NCBI RefSeq assembly: GCF_026250525.1
Contig: NZ_CP111045.1
Span: forward strand, 124,001-188,000
Length of the DNA stretch: 64,000 nt
Direction of reading: 5' to 3'
From: Chondrinema litorale
GTDB taxonomy: Bacteria; Bacteroidota; Bacteroidia; Cytophagales; Flammeovirgaceae
The position numbers and the translations under genes were made by a program. The notes below the pieces were generated by a model. It was given only the letters and a program-made list of their open reading frames with translations, was not told the DNA's origin and made no database searches. This document shows positions 54,022-63,083 of the stretch, piece by piece (the first letter of the stretch is position 1; each line of letters starts with the position of its first letter).

Positions 54022-54612
54022 ATGAAAGAAATACTAACCGTTTTTGGTTTATTTTTCTCTTTAAATATTTATTCTCAAGATATTAAAAAAGAAACCTTTA
54101 CACTCAAGGTAATTCCTGTGCTAGATTCTCTAGGGGATTTAAAGGACGTAAAACGTGTTTTAATCTCTTCACAAGAAACTAATGAGTTTCTTTCATATCC
54201 ATTCTTATATAGACAGATTGATTCAACCGGACATCATTATTATACTAGAAATGATTTGCCTGCTGGTAAATACTATGTGTTTGTAAATTGCTTAAACTAT
54301 TATGGAAAATCAGCAAAGGTCGAGGTTGGTGTAGATAAACCAAATACTTTTCATGTTAAATTAGAAAGAATTCCTAATCCTTACTCACTAGCTGATGATA
54401 TAGCTAATAATGATTTAAAATTATTTGCAAATAGAGGAGGATCCAGTGCATTTATTTTTGACCATAATTCAAAATCTTATAAAAAACTAAAAAGGAAGTA
54501 TAAACTTTCTTTAGTAGGTAGTGGCGGTTGTATTACTAATAACACAAATTATGATAGATTATATAATAAAAAAGTAATATATTATTTAGACGATAAGTAT
54601 GGAGATAAATAG
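54022..54612 (+). CDS. Small secreted hypothetical protein
   Basis: 196 residues with a signal peptide (to IYSQ, residue 19). The mature part has a beta-sandwich look (TFTLKVIPVLDSLGDLKDVK, DLPAGKYYVFVNCLNYYGKS, KVEVGVDKPNTFHVKLE), like the regulatory or PEGA-type Ig folds seen in many Bacteroidota proteins. The C-terminal third is polar and Lys/Asn-rich (SYKKLKRKYKLSLVG). No catalytic motif. It stands alone between the SulP gene and the DUF885 gene. Function unknown. Confidence 0.65.
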   Translation: MKEILTVFGLFFSLNIYSQDIKKETFTLKVIPVLDSLGDLKDVKRVLISSQETNEFLSYPFLYRQIDSTGHHYYTRNDLPAGKYYVFVNCLNYYGKSAKVEVGVDKPNTFHVKLERIPNPYSLADDIANNDLKLFANRGGSSAFIFDHNSKSYKKLKRKYKLSLVGSGGCITNNTNYDRLYNKKVIYYLDDKYGDK

Positions 54613-54808
54613 AGGAAAAATATAATTCCTTACAAAAATCATTTTAGTTTAAATGAAGATGAATAAAATTGAATTATTATAATATTATTTTTCATTTTTC
54701 CATCTTCTTGCAAAGTTTATAGGTGCTAGCTAATTTTAGTGAAATTAAAAAATCAGGGTATTTATTTTCCTGATACCTAAAAAAATACCATTTTTTTAAA
54801 AATTTCAT

Positions 54809-56566
54809 ATGGCTTATAAACTAACAATGATCAAACCTACAATATTAGTTACATGTTTAGTAACTAATTTTTTTATTCTCATAAGTCCAAGCCTCAGGTC
54901 TCAGTCAAACGGTAAAATAGAAACCTCATCAGTAACAGAACTATACGATATTAGCAACCAGTTTTGGGCTGACTATGGTAGTTTGAACAGATATTATTTT
55001 ATTGATAGTTCACCAGAAAAAAGAGAGCGTTTTAAAGAGTTCTATCAGCAATATTTAGATAAACTAGAAGCATTTAATTTCAACGATCTTTCTACTGGTG
55101 GGCAAGTTGACTATGTTATTTTAAAGAGATGGATAGATGATAGAATCTATCGCTTAGATAAAGAGAAAGAGGAATACGATGCAATTTCAAAATGGGTGGC
55201 TCCAGCTAATCCAGTTTACGAACTGGAAAAGCTCAGAAGAAGAGGCAAGCACATGAATGGGATGGAAGTAGCCACTCAATTAAACGATATTATAAAAAAG
55301 ATAGAAAGTACCAAAGCTGAGCTAAAAAGCGAAAATCCTGTTTATACAAGAGCTATTATAAGTAGAGCTGGTGAGGTTATAGTTGGGCAAAAGAAGGCAC
55401 TTTCAAGTGTTTATGATTTTTACAAAGGATACGATCCTGATTTTACTTGGTGGGTTACCAAGCCTTATGAGGTATTGCAAAAGTCTTTAAGTGATTATGC
55501 GGTAGAGATTAAAACTCATATAGATTCTGCAACCTTACCAGCAGACGATGGCAGCGGTATTATTGGTTTTCCAATAGGTAGAGAAGAGTTAATTAGGTTA
55601 CTCGAATATGAGATAATACCTTATACACCAGAAGAATTGATTGAAATTGCCAATAAGGAATTTGCTTGGTGCGATGCTGAATTATTAAAGGCAACTAAAG
55701 AAATGGGCTTTGGCACTGACTGGAAAGCGGCCCAAGAAAAAGTAAAACAGTCTTTCGTACCACCGGGACAGCAGCCAGAAGCCATGTTGAAACTTTACAA
55801 TGAGTCTGTAGATTTCTTAAAGAAAAATGACCTTATTACCATTCCATCAGTGGCTGAAGAGACTTGGAGAATGACGATGATTCCACCAGAAAGACAATTG
55901 ATTAGTCCTTTCTTTTTAGGAGGTGAAGTGCTTCAAATTTCCTATCCGACAGATGAGATGAACCACGATGAAAAAATGATGAGTATGCGTGGTAACAATC
56001 CTCATTTTTCGAGGGCAACTGTGCATCACGAATTAATAGCTGGTCACCATTTACAAGGTTTTATGAACCAAAGATATAAACCTTACAGAAGATACAGAAC
56101 TCCATTCTGGACAGAAGGCTGGGCATTGTATTGGGAGCTTGTTTTATGGGATATGGATTTTCCACAATCTCCAGAAGACCGCATCGGTATGTTATTTTGG
56201 AGAATGCACCGTTGCGCCAGAATCATTTTCTCATTGAATTATCATTTAGGAAACTGGACACCGCAACAGTGTATCGATTATTTAGTAGACAGAGTAGGAC
56301 ACGAAAGAGCAAATGCAGAAGGAGAGGTGAGACGTTCATTTACTAGCAGTTATGGTCCGCTTTACCAAATAGCTTATATGTTGGGTGGTATGCAATTCTA
56401 TGCCATGAAAAAGGAATTGGTAGATTCTGGAAAAATGACTTATAAGGAATACCACGATGCTGTAATGCACGAAAACAGCATGCCTGTAGAAATGGTAAGA
56501 GCTATTTTAACAGATCAAAAATTGAAGAAAAATTATAAGAGCAATTGGAAGTTTTACAGCAAATAA
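54809..56566 (+). CDS. DUF885 putative zinc metallopeptidase, secreted
   Basis: 585 residues; a signal peptide is present from the ATG at 54809 or from a second ATG at 54827 (MIKPTILVTCLVTNFFILIS). The DUF885 fold is a mainly helical gluzincin-like domain. The zinc motif is H407-E408-LIAG-H413-H (HExxxGH), and the downstream helix with TEGWALYWE supplies E436 and the aromatic wall; the YRTPFWTEGWALY string is the best family marker. Members are thought to be peptidases or dipeptidases, with few tested. The signal peptide points to the periplasm. A strong terminator follows, so it is transcribed separately from the minus-strand LRR gene. Confidence 0.9.
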   Translation: MAYKLTMIKPTILVTCLVTNFFILISPSLRSQSNGKIETSSVTELYDISNQFWADYGSLNRYYFIDSSPEKRERFKEFYQQYLDKLEAFNFNDLSTGGQVDYVILKRWIDDRIYRLDKEKEEYDAISKWVAPANPVYELEKLRRRGKHMNGMEVATQLNDIIKKIESTKAELKSENPVYTRAIISRAGEVIVGQKKALSSVYDFYKGYDPDFTWWVTKPYEVLQKSLSDYAVEIKTHIDSATLPADDGSGIIGFPIGREELIRLLEYEIIPYTPEELIEIANKEFAWCDAELLKATKEMGFGTDWKAAQEKVKQSFVPPGQQPEAMLKLYNESVDFLKKNDLITIPSVAEETWRMTMIPPERQLISPFFLGGEVLQISYPTDEMNHDEKMMSMRGNNPHFSRATVHHELIAGHHLQGFMNQRYKPYRRYRTPFWTEGWALYWELVLWDMDFPQSPEDRIGMLFWRMHRCARIIFSLNYHLGNWTPQQCIDYLVDRVGHERANAEGEVRRSFTSSYGPLYQIAYMLGGMQFYAMKKELVDSGKMTYKEYHDAVMHENSMPVEMVRAILTDQKLKKNYKSNWKFYSK

Positions 56567-56579
56567 TTAGCTGTTTAAG

Positions 56580-56616
56580 AAAAGCGAGATGGTTTAAAAA
56601 CTGACTCGCTTTTTTA
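56580..56616 (+). terminator. Rho-independent terminator after the DUF885 gene
   Basis: AAAAGCGAG (56580-56588) pairs perfectly with CTCGCTTTT (56605-56613), followed by TTTA; the T-run continues the stem. It lies between two convergent genes and may serve both. Confidence 0.85.
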
Positions 56617-56634
56617 TATAAATATTAAGGAAAG

Positions 56635-59130
56635 TTATATTTTCTCAATCTCAGTACTAGACCAATCTTTAAGATACCATTCTTCAGAATCAAGCTTTTT
56701 AACAAAACTTGTATAACTTGGAGTTAGCAATGGTTCGTAAAGTTCTTTTTTTAGATTATTTCCAGAGAATTTGCTCATATAATAGCCAAGCTTTTTCAGC
56801 TTCAGGTTTTTAAATTCTTCTGGTAACTTGTTTTTAAACCAAGTGCTATTAATATCTAACTGTTCGAGATTTGTGAGAGTTGTTAGTTCGATTGGTAAAC
56901 TATCTACAGAGAATCCATTTAGGTGTAAAGTATGTAAAGTTTTTATTTTACCTAGAAATTTAGGTATAGCTCCCATCTGAAATTTACCTTGTAAATAGAG
57001 TGTATGTAAAGGTAGTTCGGCTATAGATTCTGGATATTCATTAACCCCATTACTTACATAAGCTAGCCAAAGTTCTGTAAGGTTTTTCCAATTGCTTACT
57101 GTCCTTATTGCTTCATTGCCAAAATTGTTGCAAAAACTAGTTCTGAAAGTCGTTATTTGTGGGCAATCTAGTTCTTCTAAACTTGCAATGTCAGAGGAGT
57201 AAATATTAAAGGTTTTAAGAAATGGTAATGAAACTTTTGGGAATTTTGAAACACCTTTACAATTACTTATAAATAAAAATTTGAGGTTGGGTGTGTTTTT
57301 CAATAGTTCTTGAAACTCATCAGTATTACCAGTAAAGTTTTTAATATTTAAGTCCGTCAAATTAGGATGTGAATATGAAGTTAAATCACTCGAAGAAACT
57401 TCTTTTCCTTCTGGAAAAATTAATTTTAGCTTTTCAAGATTCTTAAGTTTTTGTAATAAAGGTCCTACATCTTTTTGTTCTCCTCTAAAATAAAACCCCT
57501 TGATTATATCCACATTTTTAAGTGATTCAATTACAGCTACATCAGGATAAGCATAATCTATATTTATTACTTTGCTAGAAATTTGTTGATTAAAAACTTC
57601 AATATTTAGAATTGGAGATTGACTGATTGAGATATTATCAAAAGAGAATGGAGATTTACCTGCTACAATTTCTTTTACTGATCGAATATTACAATCTTCT
57701 ATGTGCCTAGGTAGGTAATCGGTATTTATTATTAGATTTTTACATGTTTGTATAGTAAGTTTTTGAAGATGCTTTATTTCTGAAAAGGCCTCTGGGAGAG
57801 TTGTTAAAGTATTTTCAGGTGCATCACCTGAACCATAAATCCAAATAGATTCTAATTGCTTACATTGCTCAATATCTTTAAAGATAGTGGGTATATCTCC
57901 AATGTTACCAAGTTTGATGTGCTTTAGTTTTTTTAAAGCACCAAGTCCATATTTTGTAGGCTCTACCTCTAAAATACGATCGAGATGTACTTCTTCTAAC
58001 TCTGGGAAATACTCAGCATTATTAAGTAAATAATGCAAATAATTAACATTACTAATAAAAAAATTGGTCCTTTTACTTATAGTGGAAACAGGAGTAACCT
58101 CAATATGCTTATCTGTAATTGTTTTTTCTACAGCATGACCAAAAATAAGTTCACCAGGTATTTTATCTATCTTAGGAATTTTTTTTAGCTCACAAGTTTT
58201 AAGGTCTTTTAAATTTTTGATTGAATCCGGAAGTTTTTCTAAATTTTCTAACACACATAACGATAATTCTTTTAGTTTTTTTAGCTCACCAATATTTTCT
58301 GGAAGTGATTTTAGGTTGGGCATCCTTAAAATCTCTAACTCTTCAAGTTCTAAAGGTAAACACAAGCTATAGAGTGAGTTTACATTAAAAAAACTTAATT
58401 CAAGTTTCTTTAAATTAGTTAGTTTAGTTAACCAGTTAAAGTCTTGTATATCAGAATTATAACTGAAACATGAAAAAGAAGTTGACCCACTAAAAGTAAA
58501 TGTTTTTAGAGCTCTTAGATTTTCGATTGAGTTAGGAATTGATTGTATATTTGGAAGCTCAAACTCTAAGTGTTCGAGGTTTTTTAGGGCTCCAAACTCC
58601 TCTGGTAGAGATTTATAACTACCCTTTATTTGTAGTTCTTTTAGTGAAGAAAGTAGTGTGATACTATTAGGGATTTCGCCAGATGGAAAAGAGTCGTTAT
58701 TAATAATAAGCTTTTCTAACCCATTTAACCTGCCAAGGAGTGCTGGTTTTTGATTAATTGCATTTATAACAGAAGCATCATCTAACCAAAGGTTACATTC
58801 TCTGGTAGACATAAGTTTATACATTTTTCCGATGTCTAATTCATCTGAATAATTTGCAAATTCAAATAGCGACAATAATCGGTTTGAGTTTGATTTACCA
58901 TCAGTTTTTAAAGTGAACTTTTTCCTGCATTTAAAAGCTTCCTTCATAAAGTCTGGCGCCTGCTTTTTTATGATATCGGTGCAAACTTTACGTATGTCTT
59001 TATCATCAGTAGATTTAGCGAGTATAAAAATCTCATTGAAGTAATTAGCAGGGAATCCAATTTGCGATTTTAATTTTTCAAAAGTTTCTTTCCCATTATA
59101 GATATTGAAATCTACTGGTTGTTCATTCAT
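56635..59130 (-). CDS. Large leucine-rich-repeat protein, probably cytoplasmic
   Basis: 831 residues without signal peptide or membrane segment. Residues 1-120 form a helical N-domain (FEKLKSQIGFPANYFNEIFI; ATSD-type helices; LWLDDASVINAINQK). From about 130 to 810 there are repeated leucine-rich units of roughly 22-24 residues, such as LNGLEKLIINNDSFPSGEIP, LSSLKELQIKGSYKSLPEEF, LKNLEHLEFELPNIQSIPNS and LTNLEQLDINSTWFKNKLPEEF. The pattern LxxLxxLxLxx...LPxx is the plant-like/bacterial type. Such repeats make a curved protein-binding surface. The lack of a secretion signal is unusual for large bacterial LRR proteins in this phylum, which are mostly surface proteins. Partner unknown. Confidence 0.9.
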   Translation of the reverse strand: MNEQPVDFNIYNGKETFEKLKSQIGFPANYFNEIFILAKSTDDKDIRKVCTDIIKKQAPDFMKEAFKCRKKFTLKTDGKSNSNRLLSLFEFANYSDELDIGKMYKLMSTRECNLWLDDASVINAINQKPALLGRLNGLEKLIINNDSFPSGEIPNSITLLSSLKELQIKGSYKSLPEEFGALKNLEHLEFELPNIQSIPNSIENLRALKTFTFSGSTSFSCFSYNSDIQDFNWLTKLTNLKKLELSFFNVNSLYSLCLPLELEELEILRMPNLKSLPENIGELKKLKELSLCVLENLEKLPDSIKNLKDLKTCELKKIPKIDKIPGELIFGHAVEKTITDKHIEVTPVSTISKRTNFFISNVNYLHYLLNNAEYFPELEEVHLDRILEVEPTKYGLGALKKLKHIKLGNIGDIPTIFKDIEQCKQLESIWIYGSGDAPENTLTTLPEAFSEIKHLQKLTIQTCKNLIINTDYLPRHIEDCNIRSVKEIVAGKSPFSFDNISISQSPILNIEVFNQQISSKVINIDYAYPDVAVIESLKNVDIIKGFYFRGEQKDVGPLLQKLKNLEKLKLIFPEGKEVSSSDLTSYSHPNLTDLNIKNFTGNTDEFQELLKNTPNLKFLFISNCKGVSKFPKVSLPFLKTFNIYSSDIASLEELDCPQITTFRTSFCNNFGNEAIRTVSNWKNLTELWLAYVSNGVNEYPESIAELPLHTLYLQGKFQMGAIPKFLGKIKTLHTLHLNGFSVDSLPIELTTLTNLEQLDINSTWFKNKLPEEFKNLKLKKLGYYMSKFSGNNLKKELYEPLLTPSYTSFVKKLDSEEWYLKDWSSTEIEKI

Positions 59131-59242
59131 CGTGTTAATTATAAATTAATGTGTGTTTAATAGTTAATGCAAATGTATACTGATGCACTACCAAGATTAT
59201 CATGGTATTCAGTGATTTACATTTTATTTGATATAGGCTGAC

Positions 59243-60217
59243 TTATCTCAACTCTTTATTGTACTTATTTCGGTATTCAATGGGTGTGAGTCCTGTTATT
59301 TTTTTGAATACTGATCTAAAAGCTTTTGTATCAGTATATCCTACATCAAACATCACCTCATAAATATTCTTTCTAGTACCTTCAAAGCTTCTTTTGGCTG
59401 CTTCTATTTTCACACGTTGAGTGTATTCGATCACTGTGTTATTAGTTGCTTTTTTAAATCTCCGCTCAAAACTTCTGCGGCTAAGTGCCAGCATATCAGC
59501 GAGTTGCTCTACAGTTATCTTTTCGTGGAAATGTGCCTCTATAAATTCTTGAGCCTTTTTTATCAGATCGTCATTATGGTCTTTTTGCCCATTAAAAATG
59601 GAAAAAGCAGACTGACTATTTCTATCAATATCTACCGCAAAATATTTTGCTGCAAGTATTGCCGTATCACGATCAGTATATTTTTCTAGCAGATATAAGA
59701 GCAAATTCCAGTAAGAATTGGCACCACCGCTGGTATAAATACCTTGGTCTTCTGTGATAATTCCACCTTCTACCAGCTTAACATCTGGATAGCGATTTTT
59801 AAACTCGTTGCCAAATGCCCAATGGGTAGAGCACTGTTTACCTTTTAGCAGTCCTGTACCTGCCAATAGAAAGGCTCCGACGCATAAGGACGCGATTTCA
59901 GTACCATTTTCATAGTGTTGAACTAACCAAGGAATTACATCTTCATTTAATTCTAAAGCTGCATCTAGGTTGCCAAATAGTGCTGGGATAATAATTAGAT
60001 CCGTTTTTTCTACTTCGTTGAGTAGTTTGTGAGTATGAACAGAGAATGTTCCGTCGTGTAAACGAACTTCGCGTCGCTGGCCAACAATCTGTACATCAAA
60101 CATATTTTGATGCCCAGACACTCGCCAAAACTCGTTTGCAGCGGTAAACAAATATCTTGGATTTGTTACTGCTTCCATCACGGCAGACTCAAGTGCTAAA
60201 ATAGTTACAGTCTTCAT
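59243..60217 (-). CDS. GlxA-type regulator: DJ-1/PfpI domain plus AraC helix-turn-helix
   Basis: 324 residues from the ATG at 60217; the frame is open further upstream to 60355, but that extension (MLNKLLIVSFIFIIEQ and on) overlaps the divergent gene and is unlike the family. Residues 1-190 are a DJ-1/PfpI-like domain with C112 in the elbow IASLCVGAFLLAG. The C-terminal half has two helix-turn-helix units (VEQLADMLALSRRSFERRFK and IYEVMFDVGYTDTKAFRSVF) ending in GLTPIEYRNKY. Members regulate small-molecule or stress genes. It faces the VOC/RibD-like/DinB gene row, its likely target. Confidence 0.92.
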   Translation of the reverse strand: MKTVTILALESAVMEAVTNPRYLFTAANEFWRVSGHQNMFDVQIVGQRREVRLHDGTFSVHTHKLLNEVEKTDLIIIPALFGNLDAALELNEDVIPWLVQHYENGTEIASLCVGAFLLAGTGLLKGKQCSTHWAFGNEFKNRYPDVKLVEGGIITEDQGIYTSGGANSYWNLLLYLLEKYTDRDTAILAAKYFAVDIDRNSQSAFSIFNGQKDHNDDLIKKAQEFIEAHFHEKITVEQLADMLALSRRSFERRFKKATNNTVIEYTQRVKIEAAKRSFEGTRKNIYEVMFDVGYTDTKAFRSVFKKITGLTPIEYRNKYNKELR

Positions 60218-60327
60218 GCTATTAATATAAACAATTTTGTCGTAATATACCCTTTTTTTAGTCGGATTCATACCTATTGTTATTAATAGTAGCGGATTAT
60301 TTTTGTTTTGTTCAATTATGAAAATAA

Positions 60328-60741
60328 ATGAAACAATTAATAACTTATTTAACATTCAGTGGGAATTGCCAAAAGGCAATGGAATTCTACAAAGATTGTT
60401 TGGGCGGTGACTTGTATTTGCAAACTATAAAAGATTCTCCTTTTGGTAATATAATGCCAGAACAAATGCGGGAATGTATTATTCATGCAGAGTTAAAAAC
60501 TGAGAGCTTTGTACTCATGGCTACCGATCTGGTAGGTAAACATGGCTTAATTAGAGGCAATTCAGTTTCGATTATGCTAGAATGCAGTAGTAAAGACGAA
60601 CTGGAAGATGCTTTTAATAAACTTTCAGAAAAAGGTGATACTACTTATCCTATAGAAGAAACTTTTTTTGGTGCTTTTTACGGAGGTCTTACAGACAAAT
60701 TTGGAAATAACTGGTTACTTAAAACAAAAAAACATTTATAA
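60328..60741 (+). CDS. VOC-family protein (PhnB/glyoxalase-like)
   Basis: 137 residues, a single two-module VOC unit: TYLTFSGNCQKAMEFYKDCL opens the first half and AFYGGLTDKFGNNWLL closes the second. The wording is that of the PhnB/3-demethylubiquinone-methyltransferase-like subgroup, whose members bind metals or small toxic compounds or have no known activity. It is first in a row of small genes divergent from the GlxA-type regulator; the next gene begins two bases after its stop, so the two are coupled. Substrate unknown. Confidence 0.9.
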   Translation: MKQLITYLTFSGNCQKAMEFYKDCLGGDLYLQTIKDSPFGNIMPEQMRECIIHAELKTESFVLMATDLVGKHGLIRGNSVSIMLECSSKDELEDAFNKLSEKGDTTYPIEETFFGAFYGGLTDKFGNNWLLKTKKHL

Positions 60742-60743
60742 AA

Positions 60744-61316
60744 ATGAGAAAACTGAAATTACAAGTGCAGGTATCTATCGACAGTTTTGTTGCTGGACCT
60801 AATGGCGAAATGGATTGGTTAATTTGGAATTGGGATGAACCACTTAACCAATATGTTCAAGGTATTACAGCTCCTGTAGACTGTATCTTACTTGGTCGAA
60901 AACTCGCTGAGGGATTTATTCCAACATGGACAAGTCAATTAGAAAATCCTGATACAGCCAATGACTTTGCTCGCAAAATGGTAGAGACAGCCAAAGTGGT
61001 TTTTAGCAAAACCATAAAAGAGAATAACTGGGAACAAACAACAATTGAGAATGGACATTTAGTTGAGAAAGTAAATCAGTTAAAGCGAGAAAATGGTGGC
61101 GACATCATCGCATATGGAGGAGGAGAGTTTGTCTCAAATTTGATTAAAAACAACCTGATTGATGAGTACCATCTCTTTATAAACCCATCTGCATTAGGAA
61201 AAGGAATGTCAATTTTTGGTGCTTTAGAGAGCACATTTAAACTGCAACTTTTAGATAGTAAAAAATTTGAATGTGGCATTATAGTAAATAGCTATAAGCC
61301 AAATACATCAACCTAA
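60744..61316 (+). CDS. Dihydrofolate-reductase-fold protein (RibD C-terminal type)
   Basis: 190 residues. The start LKLQVQVSIDSFVAGPNGEMD, then CILLGRKLAEGF, DIIAYGGGEFVSNLIKNNLI and DEYHLFINPSALGKGMSIF are the standard strings of the RibD_C/YwjB/YyaP group. These proteins have the DHFR fold with an NADPH-type site (IAYGGGEF) but usually no proven reaction. It starts two bases after the VOC stop. A second, frameshifted relative lies at 61871. Confidence 0.9.
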   Translation: MRKLKLQVQVSIDSFVAGPNGEMDWLIWNWDEPLNQYVQGITAPVDCILLGRKLAEGFIPTWTSQLENPDTANDFARKMVETAKVVFSKTIKENNWEQTTIENGHLVEKVNQLKRENGGDIIAYGGGEFVSNLIKNNLIDEYHLFINPSALGKGMSIFGALESTFKLQLLDSKKFECGIIVNSYKPNTST

Positions 61317-61330
61317 AAAAGAATACAACC

Positions 61331-61834
61331 ATGCACACCGAAGTAATAACCCAATTCGAAATCGTAAGTAGTGAATTATTAAGTCTACTAACTTCTTTAA
61401 ATCAAGAAGAATTAAATGATAAACCGTTGAATGCTGGCTGGTCTGCCGCACAAATAGGGGAGCATTTGTTAAAGTCTTATGCAGTAGTAGAAACATTAAA
61501 TGGTAAAGTAAAACCATTAGGCAGAAGAGCTGATGAAAAAGTGGCAGAAGTAAAGTCTTTGTTTTTAGATTTTGATATTAAGATGCAATCTCCAAAAAAC
61601 ATTGAGCCTTCTAAAGGAATGATAGATAGAAAAGTGCTTCTACGTGCATTAAGAAGGAGAATTAACGATTTAATAGCGGTTGCCAGATATAAAGATTTAA
61701 AGCTCGTTTGTACAGATTTTATAATTCCAGAATATGGAGAATTTACTAGGTTAGAGTGGATGTGGTTTAGTGTTTTCCATACCAAAAGGCATATTCATCA
61801 ATTAAATAAAATAATACCCAAAATTGCTGCCTAA
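61331..61834 (+). CDS. DinB-family four-helix protein
   Basis: 167 residues with the four-helix DinB/DinB_2 pattern. Metal-binding histidines are in place: H45 in AQIGEHLLKSY, and H150 and H154 in FHTKRHIHQL near the C-terminus; the spacing His...HxxxH is that of the family. Members include thiol transferases (BshA-pathway BstA) and proteins of unknown function. It follows the RibD-like gene by 14 bases and is likely in the same operon. Confidence 0.88.
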   Translation: MHTEVITQFEIVSSELLSLLTSLNQEELNDKPLNAGWSAAQIGEHLLKSYAVVETLNGKVKPLGRRADEKVAEVKSLFLDFDIKMQSPKNIEPSKGMIDRKVLLRALRRRINDLIAVARYKDLKLVCTDFIIPEYGEFTRLEWMWFSVFHTKRHIHQLNKIIPKIAA

Positions 61835-61870
61835 AATCGGCATCTATTACTTAAAACAATCGTAAAAGAT

Positions 61871-62409
61871 ATGAGAATAGTGATACTTTCTATGATGATG
61901 AGTGCCGATGGTTTTATGGAAGGAAATGACCATGATATCAATTGGCATGTTTGGGATGAGGAGATGGATACTTATATGATGGATTTTTTTAAAACTGTTG
62001 ATACTTTTTTATATGGTAGAAAATCTTATGAGTTAATGATTAGTTACTGGCCGCAACAACAAGGAGAGTTTGCCAAAGTAATGAATGAGATGTCAAAAAT
62101 AGTTTCTCCAACACAGTAGATAAAGCTGTTTGGAATTCTACTTTATTTAATGGTGATATTGTGAATGAAATTAACACTATAAAAAAACAAGAAGGTAAAG
62201 ATTTGGTTCTTTTTGCAGGCGCAGATCTCGCAACAACCTTCATAAATAACAATTTGATAGATGAATACAGGATTATTATAAATCCAGTTTCAATTGGAAA
62301 AGGGAAACCACTTTTTAAAGATTTAATGTCTCCCTTAAAATTAAAATTGCTTAATTCTATCGCATTTAATTGTGGTAATATACTTTTGATTTATAAACCC
62401 GAAAGGTGA
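61871..62409 (+). pseudogene. Frameshifted dihydrofolate-reductase-fold (RibD-like) gene
   Basis: The first frame runs from ATG 61871 (LSMMMSADGFMEGNDHDIN; FLYGRKSYELMISYW) to a stop at 62119 after VSPTQ. The same protein goes on one base out of frame. If one T is added to the TTT at 62103-62105, the reading becomes MSKIVFSNTVDKAVWNSTLF, joins LFAGADLATTFINNNLIDEY and ends at 62409 with about 179 residues, the normal family length. It is thus a single-base loss in a T-run: a real pseudogene, or a sequencing slip. It is a paralog of the intact gene at 60744 and 36 bases downstream of the DinB gene. Confidence 0.85.
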
Positions 62410-62429
62410 ATTTTTTTAATAAGAATATC

Positions 62430-62660
62430 ATGGTTGAAGTATTCAAAACAAATGTTGAATGTGAGGAACAGGCCAGTATGTTACTCAAAAAAATACATGA
62501 AGAGTTTGATGAGTATAAGGCAAATTTTGACCTCGAAGATTGTGATAACATTTTAAGAGTGGAGACAAACTCAGGCTATGTTCAAGTTTCTTTATTAATA
62601 AGTCTACTGAAAAATTTTAAGTTTAATGCGGAGGTCTTGCCTGATATAGTTATTAGCTAA
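62430..62660 (+). CDS. Small conserved HMA-like hypothetical protein
   Basis: 76 residues from ATG 62430; a GTG at 62406 that overlaps the previous stop is possible but less likely. The sequence (MVEVFKTNVECEEQASMLLK, then ANFDLEDCDNILRVE, then the tail KFNAEVLPD) has the beta-alpha-beta-beta-alpha-beta plan of heavy-metal-associated-like ferredoxin folds, without the CxxC metal pair. I recall similar short proteins widely in Bacteroidota, all of unknown role. It comes 20 bases after the broken RibD-like gene. Confidence 0.7.
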   Translation: MVEVFKTNVECEEQASMLLKKIHEEFDEYKANFDLEDCDNILRVETNSGYVQVSLLISLLKNFKFNAEVLPDIVIS

Positions 62661-62771
62661 ATTATGACAAAATGGGATGGGATTGTCATAGTTTAAGATT
62701 TTAGTCAAATTGCCAAATTTTCAACGAAAACAATGATTAATCTATAATTCATTTACATTTAATCTGTTTTC

Positions 62772-62803
62772 TTGAAGAATTACAAGTTTTTTTGAGTACT
62801 TTG
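62772..62803 (+). promoter_or_regulatory. Possible promoter of the small basic protein gene
   Basis: TTG (62772-62774) and TACTTTG (62797-62803) lie 22 bases apart, near to the Bacteroidota -33/-7 spacing, 24 bases before the start at 62828. The -7 part lacks one base of the consensus TAnnTTTG. Confidence 0.35.
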
Positions 62804-62827
62804 CATGACATTTTACGTTAAAAAAAC

Positions 62828-63019
62828 ATGGACAATTGTTTTGAACAAGAGTTATTTGCTTTGACAAAAAAAGAAGCCAAACTAGCATTCAATATCATAG
62901 CAAATAGACATAAAAATACAAGAAACTCTTCTGTTTCTAATGCTATTAAATTAAGGAGTTACCAAAAATTAAAGTCATGGAATAAGGTAGCTTTTCTTGA
63001 TGAAAGATCTAAAAATTAA
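62828..63019 (+). CDS. Small basic hypothetical protein
   Basis: 63 residues, very basic in the C-terminal two thirds (LAFNIIANRHKNTRNSSVSN, KLRSYQKLKSWNKVAFLDER), with no signal or membrane segment. It is short, but a promoter-like region precedes it and a strong terminator follows, which together support a real transcript. Charge suggests nucleic-acid or ribosome contact, but this is a guess. Function unknown. Confidence 0.6.
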   Translation: MDNCFEQELFALTKKEAKLAFNIIANRHKNTRNSSVSNAIKLRSYQKLKSWNKVAFLDERSKN

Positions 63020-63046
63020 TTATTCAGAGTTACTTTATATTAAGCA

Positions 63047-63076
63047 AGCCAGATAAATTTTTATCTGGCTTTTTTA
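63047..63076 (+). terminator. Rho-independent terminator, likely bidirectional
   Basis: AGCCAGATAA (63047-63056) pairs perfectly with TTATCTGGCT (63061-63070) around the loop ATTT, followed by TTTTTAT. It lies between the convergent small gene at 62828 and the minus-strand gene ending at 63084; A-rich bases on the left side give a T-run on the other strand as well. Confidence 0.9.
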
Positions 63077-63083
63077 TGCCCAA

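Noticed and set aside
60218..60355. N-terminal extension of the GlxA-type regulator
   Set aside because: It overlaps the divergent VOC gene start and has no place in the family; ATG 60217 opens the DJ-1 domain correctly.
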